This document shows positions 1 to 6,787 of a stretch of DNA of 12,168 bases, piece by piece. The number at the start of each line of letters is the position of its first letter. Positions within the stretch are counted from its first letter, which is position 1. Below the pieces are notes generated by a model. The model was not told the DNA's origin, did no database searches, and saw only the letters and a list, made by a program, of their open reading frames with translations. The stretch is from Chloroflexota bacterium (GTDB lineage Bacteria; Chloroflexota; Dormibacteria; CF-121). The stretch is taken from contig VBGO01000135.1 of assembly GCA_005882525.1 (NCBI GenBank), positions 1-12,168 of the forward strand, written 5' to 3'. Position numbers and translations under genes: made by a program.

Positions 1-828
1 TACCCAACCCATGGAGCGGGCTCGTTCTGTTCGGCCGGCACTGGTGGGCAGCTGACGACGACCCTCGGGAGAGAGCGGCGCAAGAACTCCCTGTTTACCG
101 CAGCCAGCGAGGATCTGTTCGTCCGGACATTCCTCGCTGGTCTGGGCACCTACCCTCCCTACTTCCTCCGCTTGCGGACGGTGAACCAGCGCGGAGCCCG
201 TCTGTATGGCGTGAATCCAGCGGCGCTCGCCTTGCTCTCGGTGGACGAAGTTCGCCGCCACCAGGCAGCGGGGGCGATCGTGATCGACGTCCGCCCGTTT
301 GTGGATTTTGCCAGCGGCCATATCCCCGCCGCCCTGTCGATTGCGCTGCGTCCCGCCTTTGCCTCCTGGCTCGGCTGGATCATCCAGGCTGACCGGCCAT
401 TGGTTTTTGTCCGCGCACCGGACCAGGATGGGCACGACCTCGTCCAGCAGTGCTTGAAGATCGGATACGAAAACCTGGTGGGTGAGCTGGCGGGCGGCAT
501 GAGCGCCTGGAAGGAGGCGGGCTTGCCCGTTACGACGATTGCAATTCGCCAGGTCAACGAGGAGCCGCAAGGCACGCCTCTTGATGTCCGTCAGGCAAGC
601 GAGTGGGCCGGCGGGCACATTCCCGGTGCCCAGCACATGGAGCTCGGCAGCGTCATGGCCGCGGCCGGCGCCATACCAGCTGGGCCCCTCACCATCTACT
701 GCGGTCACGGGGAGCGGGCGATGACCGCCGCGAGCCTGCTCGAGGGACAGGGGCGCCAGAGCCTGGCGGTCCTGGACGGCGGTTTCGACGCCTGGCGCAG
801 GGCGAAGCGGCCGATCGCCGCCGGATGA
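1..828 (+). CDS. MBL-fold persulfide dioxygenase/rhodanese fusion, 3' part (CstB-like)
   Basis: This frame is open from the first base of the window, so the gene starts to the left and 275 C-terminal residues are visible. The first visible residues, YPTHGAGSFC, match the last metal-ligand His motif of ETHE1-like metallo-beta-lactamase persulfide dioxygenases. Two rhodanese modules follow. The first (about residues 80-180) has no cysteine in its active-site loop and is a pseudo-rhodanese. The second (about 185-275) has the loop CGHGER with the nucleophile C234. The order dioxygenase, pseudo-rhodanese, rhodanese is that of CstB, which oxidises low-molecular-weight persulfides to sulfite or thiosulfate in the cytoplasm. 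A TTG at 172 could be mistaken for a start, but the dioxygenase homology lies upstream of it. The stop overlaps the next start (ATGA, 825-828), so the transporter gene is translationally coupled. The dioxygenase catalytic residues lie outside the window. Confidence 0.88.
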   Translation, partial: YPTHGAGSFCSAGTGGQLTTTLGRERRKNSLFTAASEDLFVRTFLAGLGTYPPYFLRLRTVNQRGARLYGVNPAALALLSVDEVRRHQAAGAIVIDVRPFVDFASGHIPAALSIALRPAFASWLGWIIQADRPLVFVRAPDQDGHDLVQQCLKIGYENLVGELAGGMSAWKEAGLPVTTIAIRQVNEEPQGTPLDVRQASEWAGGHIPGAQHMELGSVMAAAGAIPAGPLTIYCGHGERAMTAASLLEGQGRQSLAVLDGGFDAWRRAKRPIAAG

Positions 829-2114
829 CCGCAGCCGCACCGAGCCCGCGCGCGATCGCGCTCGGACTCCGGGCGAACCTCGCCCAGTTCAGCCTCCTGG
901 TCGGTGTCAATGCGCTGGTCGGCGGCATGCTCGGGCAGGAGCGAACCGTTCTCCCGCTGCTCGCCACGCACGTGTTCCATCTCGCGGCAGTAACGGCGGC
1001 GCTAACCTTCATCGTTGCCTTCGGCGTGACCAAGGCCCTCACCAACGTCGCCGCCGGGCCACTGTCGGATCGCTTTGGTCGCAAACCGGTCCTGCTCGCC
1101 GGTTGGTTGGCAGCGTTGCCCGTGCCGCTGCTGCTGATCTGGGCTCCGAATTGGGGCTGGGTGATCCTGGCCAACGTCCTGCTTGGGATCAACCAGGGCC
1201 TTGCCTGGTCGATGACCGTCAACATGAAGATCGATCTCGTTGGTCCCCTACGGCGAGGCCTGGCCATGGGCCTCAACGAAGCTGCGGGCTATGGCGCACT
1301 GGCGGTAACCGCCTACCTGACCGGGTTCGTCGCCCAACATGCCGGCCTTCGTCCGCAACCCTTCTTCCTGGGTGTGGCCTACGCGAGTCTCGGACTGGGT
1401 CTCTCGGTTTTCTTCGTGCGCGAGACGCGTGGCCACGCCCGCTTCGAAGGCGGTGGGACTGACGGCAAAATAGGGTATGCGAGGGTCACGATGCGCCAAA
1501 TCTTCATCGAAACGAGCCTTCGTGAGCGGGCGCTTTCCGCGAGTTGCGCGGCTGGTCTGACCAACAACCTGAATGATGGCATGGCTTGGGGATTGTTTCC
1601 CCTGTTCTTCGCTCAGCGAGGACTGTCGCTCGTCCAAATCGGCTCGCTCGTCGCTCTTTACCCGCTTGTCTGGGCCCTCGGCCAGGTGGGTACGGGCGCG
1701 CTCTCCGATCGAATCGGCCGCAAGGGACTGATCGCCGGCGGGCTGGCCGTCCAGGCGGTCTCCCTTGCTGTGATTGCTGTCGGGCAGGGCTTTGCCGTCT
1801 GGGCGATCGGGGCGATCGGCCTCGGTATCGGGACCGCGATGGCTTATCCGACGCTGCTGGCGGCCGTCGGCGACGTGGCTCATCCGGCCTGGCGTGCGTC
1901 GGCGGTCGGGGTCTACCGGTTGTGGCGCGATGCTGGATTCGTGGCGGGCGCGCTCCTGTCTGGTGCGGTCGCCGACCTCTTCGGGTTGGTCGCGGCGATC
2001 TGGGTGGTGGCCGGCATCACGGCGGTCGGGGCGGCCACTGTCGCGGTCCGCATGTACGAGACGCACCCTCGTAGCCGGGTACCGGCGAACCGTATGGAGT
2101 CGCTCGGGTCATGA
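825..2114 (+). CDS. MFS transporter
   Basis: This is a 429-residue protein with about twelve hydrophobic segments, a normal length for the major facilitator superfamily. Motif A occurs in both halves: GPLSDRFGRK at about residues 78-87 and GALSDRIGRK in the second half, the two-fold MFS signature. Charged residues lie inside membrane segments (GQERTV near residue 39, a Lys near 70), which suits a substrate-proton transporter. The ATG at 825 overlaps the stop of the rhodanese fusion; the frame is open further upstream, but that part is only the shadow of the rhodanese gene. The 3' end again overlaps the next gene by ATGA (2111-2114). The substrate cannot be read from the sequence. Coupling to a persulfide-oxidising enzyme makes export or import of a sulfur or metalloid oxyanion possible, but that is an inference. 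Confidence 0.9.
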   Translation: MTAAAPSPRAIALGLRANLAQFSLLVGVNALVGGMLGQERTVLPLLATHVFHLAAVTAALTFIVAFGVTKALTNVAAGPLSDRFGRKPVLLAGWLAALPVPLLLIWAPNWGWVILANVLLGINQGLAWSMTVNMKIDLVGPLRRGLAMGLNEAAGYGALAVTAYLTGFVAQHAGLRPQPFFLGVAYASLGLGLSVFFVRETRGHARFEGGGTDGKIGYARVTMRQIFIETSLRERALSASCAAGLTNNLNDGMAWGLFPLFFAQRGLSLVQIGSLVALYPLVWALGQVGTGALSDRIGRKGLIAGGLAVQAVSLAVIAVGQGFAVWAIGAIGLGIGTAMAYPTLLAAVGDVAHPAWRASAVGVYRLWRDAGFVAGALLSGAVADLFGLVAAIWVVAGITAVGAATVAVRMYETHPRSRVPANRMESLGS

Positions 2115-3382
2115 AAGCTGCTGTCTCGCGATGGGCCCGGCGCGCGGTCGAATTGGCCGCCAAACCCGGTGGGCGCGACGACGACCGCTTCGCATCCGGA
2201 TTGTTCCTTCTGGTCACCGCTTCGGGGGCGGCCGCCGGGCTTCTGTGGGCCATCGCGTATGCCCTGCTGGGCCGTCCTCTATCAGGCGCCGTTCCGGGCG
2301 CCTTCACGGTGGTAGCGGCTCTCGTCGGGATGCGACTGATGCGGAGCCGCGAACTCGGGCGGCTCCGCGAGCTTATGTTGCTGCTCATCTTGCTGCTACC
2401 CGCGCTGCTTCAGGCGAGCCTCGGTGGCTATGTCAAGGGCAGCGCGGTCATCACGTGGTCATTTCTTGCTCCCCTCTGCGCTCTCGTTTTCTTCGGGCCT
2501 CGGGCCGGATGGGCCTGGCTGGCCGGGTTCGTAGCAGTGACCGCGGTATCCGCCTTGGTCGATGAGCCGCTGGCTCGATCGATTCCACCATTGCCGTACA
2601 GTGCTCAGACTGCGCTCTTCGTCTTCAACCTGTGCGGCGTGGCTGGCATCGTCACCCTCGTCCTCGCCTACTTCAGGATCCAGCGTGACCAGGCCATGCA
2701 GCGATCAGAGCGACTGCTCCTCAACGTTCTTCCGCCGGAAATCGCCGAGCGGCTCAAACGCCAGGAGTATCCGATCGCCGATCGGTTTAATGATGTGAGC
2801 GTGCTGTTCGCCGATATGGTCGGCTTCACGGAGCGCTCCGCCGCCGAGCCCCCCGATGTCACTGTCGCCGTTCTCAATGAGTTCCTGAGCGCCTTCGATG
2901 AGTTGGCTCAGCAACATGGGCTGCGGCCCATTCGCACCACGGGCGACTCCTATCTCCTCGTGGGCGGGTTGCCGGTGCCGAGGCCCGACCACGCGCAGGC
3001 CGTCGCCAACATGGCCCTCGACATGCTGGACAGGGTCAACGGGCTGAACCAGCAACACGGATGGGCGGTTGCTTTTCGCATCGGTGTCAACAGCGGCCCG
3101 GCCATGGCAGCCGTCGTCGGCCGTCACCGATTCACCTACGACGTCTGGAGCGATACCGTCAACACCGCCAGCCGCATGGAGTCAACCGGTGCACCAGGAC
3201 GGATTCAGGTGACGGAGGAAACCTACCATCGGTTAATGCTGACGCACAGGTTCGAGTGCCGGGGTCAGATCGACATCAAAGGTAAGGGTCAGATGACCAC
3301 CTATTTCCTGCTTGGCCGGCAGAGTAATGGCGTCCCTTCCGCGGGGCCCCAGGGCGGAGCTTCTAGTATGGTTGCCGACTGA
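2111..3382 (+). CDS. Membrane class III adenylate/guanylate cyclase
   Basis: A 423-residue protein. Six hydrophobic helices occupy about residues 28-195, followed by a short linker (SERLLLNVLPPEIAERLK) of the cyclase-transducer type and one class III catalytic domain (about 225-400). This is the architecture of mycobacterial Rv1625c, which works as a homodimer. Visible catalytic residues are metal-binding D235 (LFADMVGFT) and D279 (TTGDSYLLVGG), purine-site D344 (YDVWSDTVN), and transition-state N351 and R355. The spacing D235-D279-D344 equals that of Rv1625c (44 and 65 residues). The usual adenine-specifying Lys four residues before D279 is Arg275 here, so nucleotide preference or activity may be altered. 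The start overlaps the MFS stop and only 6 bases separate it from the methyltransferase gene, so it is embedded in the operon. No sensor domain other than the membrane part is seen. Confidence 0.92.
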   Translation: MKAAVSRWARRAVELAAKPGGRDDDRFASGLFLLVTASGAAAGLLWAIAYALLGRPLSGAVPGAFTVVAALVGMRLMRSRELGRLRELMLLLILLLPALLQASLGGYVKGSAVITWSFLAPLCALVFFGPRAGWAWLAGFVAVTAVSALVDEPLARSIPPLPYSAQTALFVFNLCGVAGIVTLVLAYFRIQRDQAMQRSERLLLNVLPPEIAERLKRQEYPIADRFNDVSVLFADMVGFTERSAAEPPDVTVAVLNEFLSAFDELAQQHGLRPIRTTGDSYLLVGGLPVPRPDHAQAVANMALDMLDRVNGLNQQHGWAVAFRIGVNSGPAMAAVVGRHRFTYDVWSDTVNTASRMESTGAPGRIQVTEETYHRLMLTHRFECRGQIDIKGKGQMTTYFLLGRQSNGVPSAGPQGGASSMVAD

Positions 3383-3388
3383 GCACTC

Positions 3389-4168
3389 ATGGCAAACATC
3401 CTTGATGTGGTCGATGTCCAGGAACTCCGCAACGAAGTCCAAAAGAAGTACCGGGACGTCGCGGAGAAACCTAAAGGCACGTACCATTTCCATACCGGGC
3501 GTATGCACGCCATCCGGCTTGGTTACGACCGCGCCATTCTCGATCAGCTCCCCGACGAAGCCTGTGACGCATTCGCGGGCATGGCCAATCCGTTTCATTG
3601 GGAGACGCCAGCTGCTGGGGAGCGAGTTGCGGACCTGGGTTCTGGCGGCGGAATGGATTCCTTCTTCGCAGCCCTATGCGTCGGTAAAGACGGTCGGGTC
3701 GTCGGCGTCGACATGACCTCCCAGATGGTCGAGCGCAGTACTCATCTGGCGAAGCAGCTCGGATTTGAAAACGTCGAATTCCGGGAGGGCTATGTCGAAA
3801 AGGCGCCGATCGAAGATGGCTGGGCCGACGTGGTGATCAGCAATGGCGTGTTCAACCTCTGCCCGGACAAGCTCGGCGTGTGTCGGGAGGTGGCCCGCAT
3901 CCTTCGGCCTGGCGGACGGATGATGATTGCCGATATGTGTATCGAAAAACCGATTCCGGAGAGCGCGCTCCGTGACATCGATCTCTGGACGGGTTGAATT
4001 GCCGGGGCTCTGCCGTGTGCAGGGTGGGAGACGGTGATCCGAGGCGCTGGGATGGTCGACGTGGAGCTTGGTCCTCGGATCGACTCGTTCGCTGGTGCGA
4101 CTGGCGAGGATAAAGCGCGGCAATTTGGAACGTACGGCTATCCGATTCGTGCGCGCAAGCCAGCCTAA
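3389..4168 (+). CDS. Selenocysteine-containing ArsM/UbiE-like SAM methyltransferase (TGA 3995-3997 = Sec203)
   Basis: A class I SAM methyltransferase: motif I DLGSGGGMD (82-90), acidic D108 in GVDMTSQM, SNGVFNLCPDK (151-161) and RPGGRMMIADM (173-183). A TGA at codon 203 would end it at 202 residues, but the same frame continues as IAGALPCAGWETVIRGAGMV and ends ...YPIRARKPA at TAA 4166-4168, giving 259 residues. That tail is the normal C-terminus of this family, and the TGA sits in DLWTG-U-IAGALP where homologs have Cys. In arsenite methyltransferases this is the last metalloid-binding cysteine. The two other classical ArsM thiol positions appear changed (M65 in the CGNP-like motif, G153 in the SNC-like motif), while C158 and C184 are nearby. 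The substrate, As(III) or another soft metalloid or thiol, is therefore uncertain. It lies 6 bases after the cyclase gene. The alternative reading is a simple nonsense mutation. Confidence 0.85.
4008..4024 (+). promoter_or_regulatory. Candidate bacterial SECIS hairpin for the methyltransferase TGA
   Basis: CTCTGC (4008-4013) pairs with GCAGGG (4019-4024), six pairs with one G-U, around the five-base loop CGTGT. The loop begins 16 bases after the TGA at 3995-3997, and its second base is G. Both fit the general bacterial SECIS model: a hairpin inside the coding region just downstream of UGA with G in the first two loop positions. The pairing was done by eye and other foldings of this G-rich stretch are possible. 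Confidence 0.55.
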
Positions 4169-4242
4169 ACGTCGAGACGATACTGGCCCGCGCCTCTACG
4201 AGGAAGCGTCGCAACCCGATATGGTCGCGACCGTTGCCCCAA

Positions 4243-4878
4243 ATGGGTAAGCGATCGCGTGAGCTTGAAACGGAACGTGTTCGGCACATATGGGAGAAGC
4301 TCGCGCCCAGATACGACAACGACATCAAGATCTTCGAAAGGCTGTTGTTCTCGGGTGGCCGCAAGTGGGTTACTTCCCAGGCCAAAGGGGAGGTCTTGGA
4401 GATCGGCGTCGGTACGGGGCGAAACCTGGCCGACTATCCACCGGATGTTCGCCTGACCGGGATCGATCTCAGCGCTCCAATGCTCGGCGTCGCTCGCCAG
4501 CGAGCGGACCAACTCGGGCGCCTGGTCGACCTTCGGATCGGCGACGCCCAAGCTCTGGAGTTTGCCGACGAGACCTTCGACACCGTTGTCTTCACCCTCG
4601 CCCTCTGCTCAATTCCTGACGACCGGGCAGCGATTAGCGAAGGGCAAAGGGTTCTCCGCCCGGGTGGACGGCTGCTACTGATGGAGCATGTTGCCAGCCC
4701 GAGCTGGCTTGTTCGAGCCATCCAGAAGCTCCTGGACGGGCTCGCCGTCCGAACCCAAGGTGACCATCTCGTGCGCGACCCACTCGGTTACGTGCGGGCG
4801 CTGGGCTTCCACGTCGAGCACTTCGAGCGGCTCAAATGGGGGATCGTCGAGCGCATCGCAGCCCGAAAGCCGGCCTGA
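4243..4878 (+). CDS. Class I SAM-dependent methyltransferase
   Basis: About 211 residues from the ATG at 4243; a TTG at 4234 in the same frame is an alternative and neither has a clear Shine-Dalgarno sequence. The SAM-binding motif I is VLEIGVGTGRN, followed by acidic GIDLSAPML, then GDAQALEF, FTLALCSIPD and RPGGRLLLMEHV, the usual order of UbiE/PmtA-like methyltransferases. The C-terminus, RIAARKPA, resembles the end of the upstream methyltransferase. Family resemblance is to phosphatidylethanolamine- or quinone-type methyltransferases, but the acceptor substrate cannot be deduced. It lies 74 bases after the selenocysteine methyltransferase and just before the CsoR operator, so two methyltransferases are paired at the end of this transcription unit. 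All sense codons are intact and no internal TGA is present. Confidence 0.82.
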   Translation: MGKRSRELETERVRHIWEKLAPRYDNDIKIFERLLFSGGRKWVTSQAKGEVLEIGVGTGRNLADYPPDVRLTGIDLSAPMLGVARQRADQLGRLVDLRIGDAQALEFADETFDTVVFTLALCSIPDDRAAISEGQRVLRPGGRLLLMEHVASPSWLVRAIQKLLDGLAVRTQGDHLVRDPLGYVRALGFHVEHFERLKWGIVERIAARKPA

Positions 4879-4885
4879 GAGGGAG

Positions 4886-4902
4886 ATACCCTCCTGGGGT
4901 AT
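4886..4902. promoter_or_regulatory. CsoR-type operator upstream of csoR
   Basis: ATACCC (4886-4891) and GGGTAT (4897-4902) form a 6-base inverted repeat around TCCTG. This G/C-tract palindrome flanked by AT resembles the known operators of CsoR copper sensors, which carry runs of C and G around a central axis. It sits 14 bases before the csoR ATG and is followed by an AT-rich TATATTTTTAG stretch that may form part of the promoter. Autoregulation of csoR and the downstream genes is inferred. Confidence 0.7.
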
Positions 4903-4916
4903 ATTTTTAGGGAATC

Positions 4917-5192
4917 ATGAAGCCAAGCTACATAAAGGATCGCGACGCCCTCCTTACCCGTTTGAGGCGGATCGAAGGGCAGGTCCGCGGCGTCTCGCGG
5001 ATGGTCGATGAGGAAGCGTACTGCATCGACGTTTTGACCCAGATCAATGCCATCAAGGCCGCGATTGACCAGGTGGGGTTTCTCCTCCTCGAGAACCACA
5101 TCAAGGGCTGTGTGACGACCGCCGTGCGCCAGGGGGATCAGTCCAAGGTCAAGGAGCTGGTCAAGGCCGTCGAGCGGTTCGCTAAGGCGTAG
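4917..5192 (+). CDS. csoR: CsoR-family copper-sensing repressor
   Basis: A 91-residue all-helical CsoR/RcnR/FrmR-type DNA-binding regulator. The ligand positions are exactly those of CsoR: C36 (EEAYCIDVL) in one helix, and H61 and C65 (ENHIKGCV) in the partner subunit's helix. The N-terminal RLRRIEGQVRGVSRM is the family's conserved DNA-contacting helix. CsoR releases its operator on binding Cu(I). The retained His61 argues against the CstR persulfide sensor branch, despite the sulfur genes upstream. A palindromic operator lies directly upstream, and the permease gene begins 19 bases after the TAG, so csoR probably heads the copper-responsive unit csoR-permease-YHS-(ATPase remnant). Start ATG 4917 is preceded by AGGGA at short spacing. 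Confidence 0.93.
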   Translation: MKPSYIKDRDALLTRLRRIEGQVRGVSRMVDEEAYCIDVLTQINAIKAAIDQVGFLLLENHIKGCVTTAVRQGDQSKVKELVKAVERFAKA

Positions 5193-5211
5193 GAGAGTTC
5201 TCCCAACCGTT

Positions 5212-6440
5212 ATGCATTTCCTCGGCCTCATCGCTGACAGCTTTCGAATGGCGTTTTTCATGTTTTGGGACACGCTGTGGCCGCTCATCTTCGGCTTTGG
5301 GCTCTCGGGCGTCGTGCAGGCCTTTGTCTCGCGGTCGCAGATGCAGCGCGTGATGGGGAATCATCAGCCAAGGAGTCTTGCCGTCGCGTCCATTCTCGGT
5401 GCCGCGTCGTCTTCCTGCTCGTACGCCGCGAGTGCCCTGGCCAAGTCACTCTTCCAGAAAGGCGCGGACTTCACGACGGCGATGGTCTTCATGCTCGCAT
5501 CGACCAACCTCGTGATCGAACTCGGTCTCGTCCTCTGGATCCTGATTGGCTGGCAGTTTGCGCTGAGCGAGTACGTCGGCGGCATCATCATGATTGGGCT
5601 GCTGGCCGTGGTCGCGCGGTTCTTCTTCCGGCCGTTCGTCGTCGAACGCGCCCGACAGCACCTGGCCGAGCGGCGCCTGGGGGCGGCGGGTCCCGACCAG
5701 ATGCATGACCCAGCAGGCGGGCAGCCGGTTGCGCTCGCTCGCCGGTTGCGCTCGCCAGCCGCCTGGGCCGACGCCGCCAGCTACACCATGGCGGACCTGG
5801 TGATGCTCAGAAAGGAAATGATCATCGGCTACCTCGTCGCCGGCTTCCTCGCCGTGCTCGTCCCGAACAGCCTGTGGAACGCGATCTTCTTCCACGGCCA
5901 TGGCGTCGCCACCTCGATCGAGAACGTCATCATCGGTCCGGTGATTGCAATCCTGAGCTTCGTCTGCTCGATTGGCAACGTGCCGTTGGCCGCGGCGCTC
6001 TGGAAGGGCGGGATCAGCTTTGGCGGCGTGGTCAGCTTCATCTTTGCGGACCTGATCACGCTTCCACTGGCCTGGCGACCGAGTTTCTGTTCGGGGCGGC
6101 GGGCTTGGTTCCCGCCGCCCATCCAGCTGCGGTCGTCGAGCCGTCCTTCCACTGGAACTACACGACGTACCTCAACCTGATCTTCCTGGGTGTCTTCGTG
6201 GCGCTCTACTGGCTCTATCGAAACCGATTCCGCCTTGGGAGCGGCGCCGGGTACGCGATCGACCCGGTGTGCGGGATGCAGGTCGAACGGCAGCTCGCGC
6301 CAGCCAGCGTGCTTCGCGGCGATAAGACCGTTTTCTTTTGTTCCGACCGCTGCCGGGATCGGTTCGTCGCTAATCCCGAACACTATGTGCGGGCCGACCA
6401 ACCTACGATGACCCATCGGGCCGAACCGAGGAGGACCAAT
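5212..6440 (+). pseudogene. ArsP/YraQ-family permease with C-terminal YHS domain, broken by a deletion and frameshift
   Basis: The N-terminal part (ATG 5212 to about 6069) is a polytopic permease of the ArsP/YraQ (former DUF318) family. It has the hallmark SSSCSYAA (C69) and the repeat-related VCSIGNVPLAA followed by SFIFADLITLPL. In this frame it then runs into unrelated residues and stops at 6180. The next frame resumes the expected protein at about 6070 as LATEFLFGAAGLVP, then a final membrane helix (TYLNLIFLGVFVALYWLY) and a YHS domain (AIDPVCGMQV ... FFCSDRCRDRF). Roughly 20-25 residues normally found between ADLITLPL and the last part of that helix are absent, so an out-of-frame deletion best explains the break. 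ArsP exports trivalent organoarsenicals; other members handle metals. Position after csoR suggests metal-responsive expression. A sequencing or assembly error is the main alternative. Confidence 0.8.
6428..6435 (+). promoter_or_regulatory. Strong Shine-Dalgarno for the YHS protein
   Basis: GAGGAGGA lies five bases before ATG 6441. It is the best ribosome-binding site on the plus strand of the window. It supports separate translation of the downstream YHS protein, even though the frame is open through from the permease's C-terminal part. Confidence 0.7.
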
Positions 6441-6605
6441 ATGAGCCAGCAAATCGACCCGATCTGCGGAATGAGCGTCGACCCGGAGACGGCCGCTGCG
6501 AAGCGAGAGTACGCAGGCAAGACCTACTACTTCTGCGGTCTCGGCTGCGCCAAGGCGTTCGACTTGAAGCCCGAGGTATTCGCGGATACGACCCGCTCCG
6601 CGTGA
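6441..6605 (+). CDS. YHS-domain metal-binding protein
   Basis: A 54-residue protein made of one YHS (TRASH-like) domain: QIDPICGMSVDPETA with C9, then TYYFCGLGCAKAF with C32 and C36. YHS domains bind soft metals such as copper or mercury through these cysteines and often accompany P-type ATPases and metal permeases. The ATG at 6441 follows a strong GAGGAGGA. The frame is also open from the preceding permease tail, which ends in another YHS domain, so a tandem-YHS fusion cannot be excluded, but the ribosome-binding site favours a separate small metallochaperone-like protein. Its TGA overlaps a GTG that begins the P-type ATPase remnant, pointing to an ancestral operon of metal sensor, permease, YHS and ATPase. 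Confidence 0.8.
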   Translation: MSQQIDPICGMSVDPETAAAKREYAGKTYYFCGLGCAKAFDLKPEVFADTTRSA

Positions 6606-6769
6606 GTGTGTCGGCGGGGAATGCGAGCCTAGCGACCGTCGTCCTTGACGTTTCCGGCCTTCACTACGCGACCCAAAAGGCGGTGGTCAAGAGGGTCCTT
6701 TGCCGGCGGCCTGGTGTGCAGCGCGTGGAGGCGAACCCTCTTCGGTCAGTCCGCTCAGCTTTACGATGA
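6602..6769 (+). pseudogene. Remnant of the N-terminal HMA domain of a P-type metal ATPase
   Basis: A 55-residue frame starts at GTG 6602, overlapping the YHS stop (GTGA), and reads TVVLDVSGLHYATQKAVVKR, then VLCRRPGVQRVEANP before losing the family pattern and stopping at 6767-6769. This is recognisable as the degenerate HMA domain without CxxC that opens copper/heavy-metal P-type ATPases of high-GC bacteria. After EANP another frame reads GQSAQLYDD, resembling the next family segment, so a frameshift as well as a truncation is likely. Nothing of the ATPase membrane or catalytic domains (for example the CPC or DKTGT motifs) follows; the CcdA-TlpA gene starts 18 bases on. The copper exporter that should go with csoR has apparently been lost here. 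Confidence 0.65.
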
Positions 6770-6787
6770 TGTTGGACTAGGCAAGCC

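Noticed and set aside
603..824. An N-terminal extension of the MFS protein upstream of 825
   Set aside because: The extension is Arg/Gly-rich, overlaps the rhodanese active site in another frame and has no membrane character; ATG 825 with the ATGA overlap is the natural start.
172..828. A stand-alone two-rhodanese protein beginning at TTG 172
   Set aside because: The same frame is open to base 1 and encodes the C-terminal MBL dioxygenase segment (THGAGSF motif), so this is the 3' part of a longer fusion.
1248..2066. A long minus-strand open frame opposite the MFS gene
   Set aside because: Its translation is rich in Arg, Asp and Gln with low complexity, typical of a shadow frame opposite a high-GC membrane-protein gene.
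3995..3997. A true stop or nonsense mutation in the methyltransferase
   Set aside because: Downstream sequence keeps family homology to a proper stop, the site aligns with a conserved Cys, and a second gene nearby shows the same pattern; selenocysteine is the better explanation, though not proven here.
4917..5192. A persulfide-sensing CstR instead of CsoR
   Set aside because: The upstream persulfide gene made this attractive, but the full Cu(I) ligand set C36, H61, C65 is present.
6050..6100. Programmed ribosomal frameshifting in the permease
   Set aside because: No slippery heptamer or obvious stimulatory structure was seen, and a block of expected residues is missing, which frameshifting would not explain.
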